Assembly (NCBI GenBank): GCA_022601195.1
Contig: JAHZIX010000045.1
Coordinates: 372,001 to 436,000 of the forward strand
Source of the DNA: Deltaproteobacteria bacterium
GTDB lineage: Bacteria; Acidobacteriota; Thermoanaerobaculia; Multivoradales; JAHZIX01
DNA length: 64,000 nt
Reading direction: 5' to 3'
Below the pieces are notes generated by a model. The model worked only from the letters and a program-made list of their open reading frames with translations. It had not been told where the DNA came from and did no database searches. Of this stretch, positions 1 to 8,531 are shown piece after piece. The position numbers were made by a program, and so were the translations under genes. Position 1 is the first letter of the stretch; each line of letters opens with the position of its first letter.

Positions 1-1
1 A

Positions 2-367
2 GGTCGGGACTCTCGGCTCCTCTGCGTCGTGGAGCAGCCGTTCAATATTCGCCCCATTGAGCGTACAGGAGAATTCCTCGGTCGCTACCACGTCCTCCTT
101 GGGGTCCTGGCACCCCAGCGGGGAATTGGTCCGGACCAGCTCGCCATCGACGGCCTGCTTCGTCGGCTAGCAGGAATCGAAGAGGTTGTCCTGGCAACCA
201 ACCCGGATGTAGAAGGGGAGGCAACTGCCCTTTATTTAGCCCGATTGCTCAAGTCCAAGAATATTCGGGTAACCCGCCTCGCCTTCGGCATGCCCGTTGG
301 GGGTGACATCGAGTACACCGATGAGGTTACTCTCGCTCGATCCCTGGCGGGTCGCCGGGAACTCTAA
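2..367 (+). CDS. recR: Recombination mediator RecR (3' part only)
   Basis: RecR works with RecO/RecF to load RecA at single-strand gaps. The reading frame is open from the left edge; about 121 C-terminal codons are visible of a protein that is usually near 200 aa, so the zinc finger and helix-hairpin-helix are outside the window. What is visible is the Toprim domain: the LLCVVE strand, the conserved GRYHVLLGVLAPQRGIGP block, and the TNPDVEGEATALYLARLL segment. A GTG at base 29 falls inside the conserved CVVEQP block and is not the real start. The stop at 365-367 lies 6 bases before the next gene, suggesting co-transcription. Recognition of the family is firm; only the 5' end is missing. Confidence 0.93.
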   Translation, partial: GRDSRLLCVVEQPFNIRPIERTGEFLGRYHVLLGVLAPQRGIGPDQLAIDGLLRRLAGIEEVVLATNPDVEGEATALYLARLLKSKNIRVTRLAFGMPVGGDIEYTDEVTLARSLAGRREL

Positions 368-373
368 GACCTC

Positions 374-1702
374 ATGGACTCCCCCTCCCCTCGCCTTGTC
401 CGGGGCGACCTCGTCCCCCGAATTTTGACCCCGCCTCCAGGTCCTGAATCCCGAAGGTGGTTTCGCCGCATGGAGGCCTTCGAAGCTCCCGGAATCAACA
501 CCCTTATAGGAAGCGAAGGAAGCCTCGCCTGGGCAGAGGCCCTTGGCTCCAACGTCTTGGATCCAGACTCGAACCTCTTCCTAGATTTCACGGCGGGTTT
601 CGGGGTTGCCTCCATTGGCCATCGGCATCCCCGTATCGTCGAAGCCATCCGCTTACAAACAAGTTTTTTACTCCATGGTCTTGCCGACGTCCACAGCCAC
701 CACCCTAGAATCAACCTGGCGGAGAAACTCTGCTCTTTGGTGCCGGTGGACCAACCCCGGGTCTATTTCGCTGTCTCGGGCTCCGATGCGGTGGAGATCG
801 CTCTCAAATCAGCCTACCTGGCTACTGGAAAACCAGGCATCCTCGCCTTCGAGCCCTCGTACCATGGTCTAACTCTCGGTGCTCTCCACTCGACATCCAG
901 ACCTGCTTTTCGCGACCCGTTTCACCCCTTCCTCCATGACCATGTACACCGACGACCCTTTGGTGCACCGGTAGACCAACTGAAAGCGCTACTGGCTGCG
1001 GAACCCTCCGTCGGCACCGTCATCATCGAGCCAGTGGTTGGGAGAGAAGGTGTGTTGTTCCCTCCAGACGGTTGGCTCCAGGAGCTTTCTCAGCTTTGCC
1101 GGGAAACCGGAGCTTTGTTGATAGCAGATGAGATTTTTACGGGGTTTGGACGAACGGGAAAGCTGTTTGCAGTCGACGCCGAAGAGGTTCGCCCCGACCT
1201 ACTCTGCTGTGGAAAAGCCTTGGGAGGAGGACTACCCATCGCCGCCGTGGTAGGAAGTCGAGAAGTCATGAAGCACTGGGAAACACCCGGCGAAGCGATG
1301 CATACAGCAACTTTTACAGCAAACCCTGTCGCCTGTGCGGCAGCTCTCGAAGTCCTTTCTGTGATCAGCGACGACCAGCTCGTCCAGCGGTCGATGTCTC
1401 TGGGGTCTGATCTAGGCAAGCGACTTAGAGACTGGTCCCTAAACCGTGCAGGAATTCGGAGTGTTCGTGGCAGAGGACTCCTGTGGGGGATCGAACTGAC
1501 CAACCGTGACCTCGCCCGGTCCTGGTCAGCGAGGGCTCTTTCCCTTGGGTTGATCGCTCTAGCCGGTGGGCCCAACGGCAACGTACTCCAACTGGCCCCT
1601 CCTCTTACGGTCACTACAGCCCAGATCGAGGCGGCTTTGGATATTTTGGAAAAATCTTGGCGCGTTCTCTCTTCAGAAACCACTGGAAAACTCGATCCAT
1701 GA
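374..1702 (+). CDS. Class III pyridoxal-phosphate aminotransferase
   Basis: A 442-aa fold-type I PLP aminotransferase of the acetylornithine/4-aminobutyrate/diaminobutyrate group (class III). Visible marks are the substrate-entry block with GHRHPRIVEAI near residues 78-88, the PLP-contact motif LIADEIFTGFGRTG near 250-263 with the cofactor-ring Asp, and the Schiff-base lysine in CCGKALGGGLPI near 280. The substrate cannot be read from sequence. It is not in an arginine or ectoine gene group; it lies between recR and a GT2 glycosyltransferase whose ATG overlaps its stop (ATGA at 1699-1702), so the two are probably translationally coupled. An amino-sugar or cell-surface role is possible from context but is only inference. 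Confidence 0.88.
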   Translation: MDSPSPRLVRGDLVPRILTPPPGPESRRWFRRMEAFEAPGINTLIGSEGSLAWAEALGSNVLDPDSNLFLDFTAGFGVASIGHRHPRIVEAIRLQTSFLLHGLADVHSHHPRINLAEKLCSLVPVDQPRVYFAVSGSDAVEIALKSAYLATGKPGILAFEPSYHGLTLGALHSTSRPAFRDPFHPFLHDHVHRRPFGAPVDQLKALLAAEPSVGTVIIEPVVGREGVLFPPDGWLQELSQLCRETGALLIADEIFTGFGRTGKLFAVDAEEVRPDLLCCGKALGGGLPIAAVVGSREVMKHWETPGEAMHTATFTANPVACAAALEVLSVISDDQLVQRSMSLGSDLGKRLRDWSLNRAGIRSVRGRGLLWGIELTNRDLARSWSARALSLGLIALAGGPNGNVLQLAPPLTVTTAQIEAALDILEKSWRVLSSETTGKLDP

Positions 1703-2601
1703 GCAACAGGAGCAGCAACCAGGCTCCCGTCGATGTTGGAGTGGTTGTGGTTCATTACGGCGACCAGGAGTCGACCTTTCGATGTGTCCATGCCGTTGTT
1801 ATGGATTCCTCTTCGGCTTCTCGACAGGTCGTTGTCGTCGATAACTCAGGAAACCTCGAAGCGGGCTCCCTTCCAGGAACCACTATTCATCTCTCTTCCG
1901 CCGATAACCCCGGCTTCGGTGAAGGGGCGAACCGCGGGGTCCGTCGCCTCTTCGAAGAGGTCTCTCCAAAGCACCTCCTGCTTCTCAATCACGACGTAGA
2001 AATCCTCCCTGGCTACTTGGATTCGGTTCTTCTTGCGCTGGCGACTCCAGGTGTCGGTGCAGCGGGAGGACCTCTATTTCTTGATCGAAGAGATGGCCCC
2101 CTTTGGTACGCCGGGGGAGGCGTCAACTACCTGACCGGCACCGTTTGGCAGAGCCGGTCTCCAAAAGAGGCTTGTCGCCGAAGACAGGTTAGCTTTCTCC
2201 CCGGAGCCGCAATAGCTATCACTCCAGCTGCTTGGGAAGAGGTTAGAGGCTTCGACCCTAGGTTTTTCCTCTACAACGAGGACCTAGATCTTTGCCGGCG
2301 GCTGCGGCGAGCCGGTTGGCAACTCGGCTTCGAACCTCGGCTCTCTGCCATTCACTACCTGGGAGCTGCAACCGGCTCCAGAGAAATCTCGGCTCTGTAC
2401 CTCGAGCACCTTTCGGCGACCCGTTTTCTTCCCTTCCGCAGTCTTCTTTACCGGGCCTACCTGGGCTTGGCGCATAGCGCCTACGTTTCCTACCGCGCTC
2501 TATTCCTGGCTGCTCGCCTCGGATTGGCTGGTAAATCGAGAGTTCGAGCCTTGCTACGGGGTCACCGCCGGGCACTCTGTACGATCTTCAGAACACCGTA
2601 G
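1699..2601 (+). CDS. GT2 family glycosyltransferase (rhamnosyltransferase-like)
   Basis: A 300-aa inverting glycosyltransferase with a GT-A fold. It begins with the nucleotide-binding beta strand DVGVVVVHYG, has the VVVVDNSGN strand, the acidic donor/metal site in LLLNHDVEIL near residue 95, and the acceptor-side block FLYNEDLDLCRRLRRAG near 190-206 followed by HYLGAATG. This pattern fits the WbbL/rhamnosyltransferase type that adds sugars to lipid-linked glycans. The longer frame opens at 1657 inside the aminotransferase; I chose the ATG at 1699 because it makes the usual ATGA overlap and the protein begins just before the fold. The C-terminal 60 residues are rich in Arg and hydrophobic residues, fitting peripheral membrane attachment. 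Confidence 0.88.
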   Translation: MSNRSSNQAPVDVGVVVVHYGDQESTFRCVHAVVMDSSSASRQVVVVDNSGNLEAGSLPGTTIHLSSADNPGFGEGANRGVRRLFEEVSPKHLLLLNHDVEILPGYLDSVLLALATPGVGAAGGPLFLDRRDGPLWYAGGGVNYLTGTVWQSRSPKEACRRRQVSFLPGAAIAITPAAWEEVRGFDPRFFLYNEDLDLCRRLRRAGWQLGFEPRLSAIHYLGAATGSREISALYLEHLSATRFLPFRSLLYRAYLGLAHSAYVSYRALFLAARLGLAGKSRVRALLRGHRRALCTIFRTP

Positions 2602-2627
2602 GCCAGGCAGAATCGTACAATCGCCCA

Positions 2628-3197
2628 ATGAGTGACAACAAGAGCTGCAAAATAGCCTTCATCGGTAGCCATGGTGTCGGCAAGACCACTCTCTGCTACG
2701 GCCTCGCTGCACGACTCAAGGTTCACGACTTTTCTCTCGAGGTGGTTCATGAGGTGGCTCGCCGATGTCCTCTACCCATCAACGAAGAGACCGGACTCGC
2801 GTCCGAGTCGTGGATCCTCCATACCCAAATAGCAGAAGAGCTTCTTGCCCAGGCCCGCTATCCCGTCGTCATCTGTGACCGAAGCGCCTTGGACAACTAT
2901 GTCTATCTACTCCTCACCGCAGGCCCTACGGAAGGACTCAGCGCTTTAGTAGATTGGTGGATGACGACCTACGACCTCTTGGTCGAGGTACCCATCGTCC
3001 ATGATCTGAGTGCGGATGGCGTGCGCTCGGAGGACCCGGTCTTTCAACGAGCCGTGGAAGATCGCCTTCGTAAGGAGCTTCAGAAGAAAAATCTCGACAC
3101 CATGAAGCTCCCGCCGGAAAGCCGAGAACAATGGCTCGATATCGTAGAAGAGCAAGTCAACAGATTCTTGGCTCCCGCACAGCTGAGCCTTCTCTAA
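2628..3197 (+). CDS. AAA_28-type P-loop ATPase/kinase
   Basis: A 189-aa single-domain P-loop protein. The Walker A motif GSHGVGKTT is at residues 13-21 and a Walker B-like strand VVICDRSALDNY is near 83-94. The layout (P-loop, HEVARRCP segment, DRS after the second strand) resembles AAA_28 ATPases and the kinase half of NadR, which phosphorylate small substrates such as nicotinamide riboside; the substrate cannot be assigned here. The ATG at 2628 follows the GT2 stop by 26 bases. The next gene opens 55 bases downstream, so the five genes from recR to the cyclic-nucleotide-binding protein may form one operon. Confidence 0.75.
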   Translation: MSDNKSCKIAFIGSHGVGKTTLCYGLAARLKVHDFSLEVVHEVARRCPLPINEETGLASESWILHTQIAEELLAQARYPVVICDRSALDNYVYLLLTAGPTEGLSALVDWWMTTYDLLVEVPIVHDLSADGVRSEDPVFQRAVEDRLRKELQKKNLDTMKLPPESREQWLDIVEEQVNRFLAPAQLSLL

Positions 3198-3252
3198 TTT
3201 TCACCGTTCTAGTTGGTTTGCGACACTCGGACCCAGGTACAATGGGCATACT

Positions 3253-4230
3253 TTGAACGACGCAATCCTTCTTCGCCGCTGGGATATCTTCTCCCATTTC
3301 TCTGCTGCTCAACTGGAGCACCTCGGACCCTATGTCACCAGACGCCGCCTATCAGTCGGTGAAGAAGTCTTCCAGGAAACCGACACGGGTCGCGAAGCGT
3401 TCGTGATTCTCGACGGCAAGGTCCGCATACAGAGAGCTACCCCTTATGGCCACTACAGCCTCGCTGATCTCGGTGAAGGGGAGCTCTTTGGAGAAACCAG
3501 TTTTATCGACGAACAACCCAGATCGGGAGGGGCAGCGGTACTAGAGAATGCCGAGCTCCTGGTCTTAGACCCAGAACGCCTCTCAAAAGGAATGGCGGAA
3601 GACCAGCGTCTAACCGTCGCACTTTATTGGAGTTTCTGGAAAAGTCTCGCCCAGAAACTGAGACGGACCAACGACAAACTGACCCAATTCTTCACCGAAG
3701 CCTCTGACCAGGCCTCGATGGATGACTCCTCCAAGAAAGACCCAACAGTCGAATTCCATATCGACCTCGCTGCTAAGAAAGCCCTCTTCCAGGAACAGAA
3801 GCTCTCCAATATGGAGATCAACTTTCTAGCCTCTCTTTCTCGAGAGGCCAAGATGAGCCCAGGGAAGCTCATCTTTCGAGAGGGAGATGTAGGCGACGAA
3901 ATGTACGTCGTTCTGGACGGAAAAGTCATGATTAGTAAATTCATTCCCGGCGCTGGGGAGGAGGCTCTCGCCTTCTTAGAACGGGGTGACTACTTCGGTG
4001 AGATGGCCCTCATCGACCAACAACCGCGATCCGCAGACGCCAAAGCCTCGCAGGAAGGTGCTGTCTTGCTGGCTATTCCCCGGGAGGTCCTGCAAGGACT
4101 GCTGGACATCCACAAAGTCTCCTCTCTGCGGTTACTCACCATCCTCTCGAATCTCATCGCAAAGCGCCTACGAGAGCTCAACGAAAAGCTGATCACCTGG
4201 TTCATCTTTTCAGGCGGCAGCTCCTCCTGA
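3253..4230 (+). CDS. Protein with two tandem cyclic-nucleotide-binding domains
   Basis: A 325-aa protein made of two CRP-like cNMP-binding beta-barrels, about residues 8-125 and 180-298. Each has the sequence signs of the fold: GREAFVILDGKVRI, GELFGETSFIDEQPRS in the first and GDEMYVVLDGKVMI, GDYFGEMALIDQQPRSA in the second. The phosphate-binding cassette usually reads GE followed by Arg-Ser-Ala; both copies keep GE and PRS. There is no helix-turn-helix or other output domain, so it is not a CRP transcription factor; it may be a ligand-binding adaptor. The start is TTG at 3253, with no ATG available near the domain edge. The last 21 bases overlap mutY on the opposite strand. Confidence 0.82.
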   Translation: MNDAILLRRWDIFSHFSAAQLEHLGPYVTRRRLSVGEEVFQETDTGREAFVILDGKVRIQRATPYGHYSLADLGEGELFGETSFIDEQPRSGGAAVLENAELLVLDPERLSKGMAEDQRLTVALYWSFWKSLAQKLRRTNDKLTQFFTEASDQASMDDSSKKDPTVEFHIDLAAKKALFQEQKLSNMEINFLASLSREAKMSPGKLIFREGDVGDEMYVVLDGKVMISKFIPGAGEEALAFLERGDYFGEMALIDQQPRSADAKASQEGAVLLAIPREVLQGLLDIHKVSSLRLLTILSNLIAKRLRELNEKLITWFIFSGGSSS

Positions 4231-5286
4231 TGGACACAGGCCAACCTTCTTCAACGCCTTGAAGACTTGAGAAGAAAGCGGTAGTCCGGACAACTCCTTA
4301 GGCAAGAACCAGCCCGCTTCCACGTTTTCGGCGAGTTCTCCGGAAGAACTGAGCTCCGCAAAGTGGATCTCCAGAACCAAGGCACGGAAGGTAATGCTGT
4401 GGCGAACCTCCCCTTGCTGCTGGGTGAGCCTCCAAAGGCCACCATAAGTGTTCGTCAGCTCATTCTCCGAGGCTGATAAATCCTCATCCTTTTTCACCGA
4501 GCTTTCGACCCAGGGTAGTTCCCAGGTACCTGCCAGTAGGATGCTTTCGTCAGGCCGCCGAAACAGGAGAATCCTCTCCCCGTCAACGACTACGGCGACC
4601 CTACGCCGCATTCTCTTCACAGGCTTCTTCGCTGGTTGCCGCGGATAACTGCCGACTTCGTCTCTTTCCTTCGCCAGACAACCTTCGAAAATCGGGCATC
4701 CCGAGCAGAGCGGAGCTCTTGGAATGCACACTGTTGCTCCCAACTCCATGATCGCCTGGTTGCCATCACCGGGGCGATCCAGCACCAGAAGCTCCTTAGC
4801 TGCTTTCGAAATGGCAGCTCTACCGGCCTTACTACGGGGAAATTCCTTTAGAGCTAGCCGTCGGCTGACCACTCGCTCAACGTTGCCATCCACCACCGGC
4901 ACCATCTCTCCAAAGGAAATACTGGCGATGGCAGCGGAGGTATAGGGGCCAATGCCCGGAAGAGCTTGAAGCTGCTTTGCGCTGGAAGGAAACTCTCCTC
5001 CCATCTCAGCAACAACCCGAGCTGCAGCATGCATCTGCCGAGCACGACGGTAGTACCCAAGACCCGACCACAAAACTAGGACTCTATCCACGGGAGCCGC
5101 AGCCAACTCCTCAACGGACGGGAATTCTTCTAGGAATCGATAAAAATAAGGAATGACGGTTTCGACACGGGTCTGCTGCAGCATCACTTCTGAGACCCAA
5201 ACCGGATAGGGATCGGTATTCTCCCGCCAAGGTAGGTCCCTCGAATGGAGATCGTACCAACTCAGTAGCTTTTCACCGTCGGTCAT
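4210..5286 (-). CDS. mutY: A/G-specific adenine DNA glycosylase MutY
   Basis: MutY removes adenine mispaired with 8-oxoguanine. The 358-aa protein has the HhH-GPD fold (catalytic Glu in VSEVMLQQT near residue 34, hairpin ALPGIGPYTSAAI, catalytic Asp in VPVVDGNVERV near 139), the [4Fe-4S] loop C-x6-C-x2-C-x5-C in CIPRAPLCSGCPIFEGC, and a C-terminal NUDIX-like 8-oxoG-recognition domain starting near KRMRRRVAVVVDG. Length is normal. It is the only gene on the minus strand among the first 20 kb and ends inside the 3' end of the cyclic-nucleotide-binding gene (21-bp tail-to-tail overlap). Its 5' end faces the putative origin region. Confidence 0.95.
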   Translation of the reverse strand: MTDGEKLLSWYDLHSRDLPWRENTDPYPVWVSEVMLQQTRVETVIPYFYRFLEEFPSVEELAAAPVDRVLVLWSGLGYYRRARQMHAAARVVAEMGGEFPSSAKQLQALPGIGPYTSAAIASISFGEMVPVVDGNVERVVSRRLALKEFPRSKAGRAAISKAAKELLVLDRPGDGNQAIMELGATVCIPRAPLCSGCPIFEGCLAKERDEVGSYPRQPAKKPVKRMRRRVAVVVDGERILLFRRPDESILLAGTWELPWVESSVKKDEDLSASENELTNTYGGLWRLTQQQGEVRHSITFRALVLEIHFAELSSSGELAENVEAGWFLPKELSGLPLSSQVFKALKKVGLCPSGGAAA

Positions 5287-5871
5287 GGGTGCTCGTCACC
5301 ATCGCTGTCCATCACTGGGGGTAGTCCGCCATTGTGGCAGTCCTCAGAAGGACACTGCCGTTTCGGCACCCGAGCCTAGAACACTCGCTAAAGAGAAGAA
5401 ACTAAGAAGAAGACGGGAGAGCCAGAAAGTTCAGAAAGCGGGGGAGATTCTGTTTTTGGTTGGCTTGTAAGGTTCTACCCCTGGTTTCCAGGGGGATTCA
5501 TGGGTGGGCTGTTTTTGAATGGGATCTCTAAAGATCTTTTTTGGTGAGAAAATAGTTGGGTAGGTTGAATCTCCCCCGAGATTGCTCTCTGTTGATACTC
5601 CACCATCAAGCAATCTTCATGCCACAAGCGTTTTCTACCCGATTTGCCCCTTTGAAAAAATTCCTGTCTCCAACTCATCTTCTCCGGCAACTACTCTATT
5701 AGATAGGGGAAGAACCGAGAAAAATCTACCTGTCGGGGTGCTAGAGCCTGTGCTATGATTCTGCCTTCACGAGGCTGCTCCGGTTCCTAAAACAAAACGA
5801 ACTGAAGATTTCCTTTTTCCACAGCCTGTGGAAAGGTTGTGGATACTCCCATCTCTAACGACTAGGAAATC
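5287..5871. other. Putative oriC / dnaA upstream region
   Basis: A 585-bp gene-free stretch between mutY and dnaA, more AT-rich than its surroundings. It contains a perfect hairpin CCCCTGG-TTT-CCAGGGG (5478-5494), a palindrome AAAGATCTTT (5530-5539), and next to dnaA a perfect 9-bp inverted repeat TTTCCACAG/CTGTGGAAA (5816-5834, one-base spacer). DnaA-box-like nonamers with one mismatch to TTATCCACA are TTTTCCACA at 5815-5823 and, on the minus strand, GTATCCACA at 5838-5846. Origins often lie beside dnaA, so this plus 7159-7423 is the best oriC candidate. The boxes could also serve dnaA autoregulation only. Confidence 0.55.
5730..5759 (+). promoter_or_regulatory. Candidate dnaA promoter (extended -10)
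   Basis: TGCTATGAT at 5751-5759 is an extended -10 element (TGn plus TATGAT). The -35 hexamer CTGTCG at 5730-5735 matches TTGACA at only three positions, which is tolerated by extended -10 promoters. A start site near 5766 would place the DnaA-box-like sites between promoter and dnaA start, fitting autoregulation. This was read by eye, without scoring. Confidence 0.35.
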
Positions 5872-7158
5872 ATGACTCTCACCCCCTGGGACTCAATCCG
5901 CCAACGACTCCGAAGTATCCTCGACGGCGAGGAGTTCGAGACTTGGATCGGGCCACTCCGCGTCCAGTCTGAGGGCCCCATGAGGCTCGTCCTCATCGCG
6001 CCGAACCCCCGTTTTCTGCACACCCTGGAAGAAAGCTACCGTCCCCTACTAGACCGCTGTGCTCAGGAGCTCCTTGCTCCAGGATTCGAGACCCTCTTCG
6101 TCCTAGAGACCGAAGAGCAAGGAGCCCAAATAGGTCTGCGAAATCCGACTTTCGACAAGAAATACTCTTTCGAGACTTTTGTAGTTGGCAACTCGAACCA
6201 ATTTGCCCATGCCGCTGCCAGGGCCGTAGCTGAAAGCCCATCCCATAGCTACAACCCCCTCTTTCTCTATGGTGGAGTCGGCTTAGGGAAAACCCACCTA
6301 CTCCATGCCATTGGCCACAAGATTCTCAGGGATAGTCCGCACCTCCGGATCATGTACTTGGCTGCAGAGCAATTCGTCAACGAGCTCATCAACTCCATTC
6401 GGTTCGACCGTATGCCGGAGTTCCGGGATCGCTATAGAAATATCGACATTTTACTGATCGACGACATTCAATTCATTGCGAACAAAGAACGGACTCAGGA
6501 AGAGTTCTTTCACACCTTCAACACGCTCTACACGAGCCAGCGGCAAATCATCCTAACTTCCGATGCCTCGCCCCGAAAGATCCCCACCCTCGAAGAACGG
6601 CTGCGCAGTCGCTTTCAATGGGGCCTTATTGCAGATATTCAGCCTCCTGACCTGGAAACCAAGGTCGCCATTCTGCGACGAAAAGCAGATACCGAAGCCC
6701 TCGCCCTACCAGACGACGTCGCTCTTTTCATCGCTCGGCAGGTGCGTTCGAACATCCGCGAGTTGGAAGGCCTCCTAAATCGAGTCACCGCCTTCGCCTC
6801 GTTGACTGGAAAGTCTCTGTCTATCGACTTGGCTCGGGAAACCCTCAAGGACATCCTCCCCGTAACCGATCGTCGCTCCACCGCCGCCGAAATCATCAAA
6901 TTCGTTGCTCGGCACTATGGCCTAAAGGTCAGCGAGATCAAGAGCCGAAATAATACGAGGCAAATCGTCTTTCCCCGTAAGGTTGCCATGAATCTTCTCC
7001 GAATCCTTACTGACCTCTCCTATCCGGAAATTGGCAAACTCTTCAACGACAAACATCACTCGACCGTCATTTCTGCTGTCAAAGACATCGATAAGTTACG
7101 AGACCAGGATCCCGACCTAGACCGCGTCCTTCAGAGCATCCAGGACCACTTCTCTTGA
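5872..7158 (+). CDS. dnaA: Chromosomal replication initiator DnaA
   Basis: The initiator ATPase binds DnaA boxes and opens the origin. The 428-aa protein has domain I (DnaB/partner contact) at about 1-85, a very short linker, and the AAA+ module with Walker A GGVGLGKTHLLHAIG near 133-147, Walker B ILLIDDIQF near 192-200 and sensor I LTSDASPRKIP. The C-terminal DNA-binding domain IV carries the signature DKHHSTVISAVKDID near 395-409. The ATG at 5872 is preceded by TAGGAAATC, an acceptable ribosome-binding site. It leads the dnaA-dnaN-recF-gyrB-gyrA order seen in many bacteria. The protein is at the short end for the family because domain II is nearly absent. Confidence 0.98.
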   Translation: MTLTPWDSIRQRLRSILDGEEFETWIGPLRVQSEGPMRLVLIAPNPRFLHTLEESYRPLLDRCAQELLAPGFETLFVLETEEQGAQIGLRNPTFDKKYSFETFVVGNSNQFAHAAARAVAESPSHSYNPLFLYGGVGLGKTHLLHAIGHKILRDSPHLRIMYLAAEQFVNELINSIRFDRMPEFRDRYRNIDILLIDDIQFIANKERTQEEFFHTFNTLYTSQRQIILTSDASPRKIPTLEERLRSRFQWGLIADIQPPDLETKVAILRRKADTEALALPDDVALFIARQVRSNIRELEGLLNRVTAFASLTGKSLSIDLARETLKDILPVTDRRSTAAEIIKFVARHYGLKVSEIKSRNNTRQIVFPRKVAMNLLRILTDLSYPEIGKLFNDKHHSTVISAVKDIDKLRDQDPDLDRVLQSIQDHFS

Positions 7159-7423
7159 CTCGACTCGGAAACAGGAGCCTTGCTAGCCAGCCCCGCCCTG
7201 AGAATTTTCTTGCGGGCCTACTGTGGACCTGCTGTGGATTTCTACTGCCGCAGCAAATCTCCTCAATTCCTCCACAGCTGCTCCACAACCGATATCCATC
7301 CGCCTGCGGATTGTCTAAAGTGTTTAGGAGTATAGATTTAGGGCTGTTTTCCACATATCCACAAGCCCTACTATCTACTACTCCTATGGTATATTCACCC
7401 TTCTTTTCAACGGAGAAGGCCCT
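7159..7423. other. dnaA-dnaN intergenic DnaA-box cluster (oriC candidate)
   Basis: A 265-bp spacer rich in CCACA/TGTGG words. One-mismatch DnaA boxes sit at 7347-7355 (TTTTCCACA) and 7355-7363 (ATATCCACA), sharing one base. Weaker forms are at 7222-7230 and 7233-7241 (minus strand) and two CTCCACA words lie at 7269-7286. An AT-rich tract (about 7316-7350) lies beside the strong pair and could be the unwinding element. A good ribosome-binding site for dnaN, CGGAGAAGG, is at 7411-7419. In several phyla oriC lies in this spacer; which side of dnaA is used here is undecided. Confidence 0.5.
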
Positions 7424-8521
7424 ATGGAAATTCGTCTAGACCGCTCTGAATTCCTCACTGAACTAGCGCCGATGCAAGGCATCGTCGAAAGAAAGAGTAC
7501 GATTCCTGTACTCTCACATCTCCTTTTGACAGCGCGGGATGGAAAGCTATTTCTCGCCGCAACAGACCTAGACGTCTCGCTGACATCGTGGTGTGAGGCA
7601 GACGTTGACCTCGACGGGGGAATAGCGGTTCAGGCCAAGAAGTTCATGGAGATCATCCGATCTCTGCGTACTCAGGAGGTCTCCCTTCGCCTCGAGGAAC
7701 CCAAGACTCTGACCATCGAAGCGGGAAATTCTCGCTTCAAGATTCATGGTTTGGCTCCGGAGGACTTCCCGACCCTTCCCACGGTCGAGGAAGAGGGTGC
7801 GATCGACATTCCCTTTGGGGATTTTCGTCGCATGATCGGCAAGATTCTCTTCGCCATTTCTGCGGACGAGTCAAGGTTTCAGCTCAATGGCGCCCTCCTT
7901 AAGGTCAAAGAAGATTCTCTAGAGATGGTGGCGACGGACGGTCATCGTCTGGCGGTCGTCGAATCCAAGCTAGAGAATGGAGGAGAAGAAGCCTCGGTGC
8001 TGGTTCCCCGGAAGGCCCTCCAAGAACTACAGCGATTCGACGGCAACGGTGCTGTCGGGTTTCGCCGAGGGGCGCACCATCTGTCCTATCGTCTCGGCCG
8101 CCGCGAGCTGATCTGTCGAATTCTGGAAGGATCTTTTCCGGACTACGACCGGGTCATCTCCAAAGACAACGACAAGAAGCTGACCTTCGACAGGCGGAAC
8201 CTCCTAGAGGGGATCCAGCGGGTCGCCCTGATGACCGGGGATCGGGCTCGGGGTGTACGTTTCCAGTTCGCTCAGGATGAGCTGACGATCTCCGCCGCCA
8301 ACCCAGACCTGGGAGCCGCGTCAGAGAAGATCAGCTGCGAATATGGGGAAGAGGAATTCTCTGTCGGCCTGAATCCGGACTACTTTTGCCAGTTCCTAGC
8401 GGCGATGGAAACCGAGCAGGTTCAACTAGAGCTCAAGGATGAGGACAGCCAATGTATCGGCCGACCCATCGACGGGCCTGACCAAAGATACCTCTGCGTC
8501 ATTATGCCGATGCGGCTGTGA
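7424..8521 (+). CDS. dnaN: DNA polymerase III beta subunit (sliding clamp)
   Basis: The beta clamp tethers polymerase III to DNA as a dimeric ring. The 365-aa protein shows the three-fold repeated clamp fold: MEIRLDRSEFLTELAPMQGIVERKSTIPVLSH at the N-terminus (first helix and strand), VATDGHRLAVVES near residue 167 in domain II, and the closing YLCVIMPMRL tail, where the hydrophobic partner-binding pocket ends with the typical MPMR(L) motif. Length is normal. The start ATG lies 5 bases after GGAGAAGG. The recF reading frame begins at or just after its stop, so translation is likely coupled. Confidence 0.97.
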   Translation: MEIRLDRSEFLTELAPMQGIVERKSTIPVLSHLLLTARDGKLFLAATDLDVSLTSWCEADVDLDGGIAVQAKKFMEIIRSLRTQEVSLRLEEPKTLTIEAGNSRFKIHGLAPEDFPTLPTVEEEGAIDIPFGDFRRMIGKILFAISADESRFQLNGALLKVKEDSLEMVATDGHRLAVVESKLENGGEEASVLVPRKALQELQRFDGNGAVGFRRGAHHLSYRLGRRELICRILEGSFPDYDRVISKDNDKKLTFDRRNLLEGIQRVALMTGDRARGVRFQFAQDELTISAANPDLGAASEKISCEYGEEEFSVGLNPDYFCQFLAAMETEQVQLELKDEDSQCIGRPIDGPDQRYLCVIMPMRL

Positions 8522-8531
8522 TGTCCGTACC

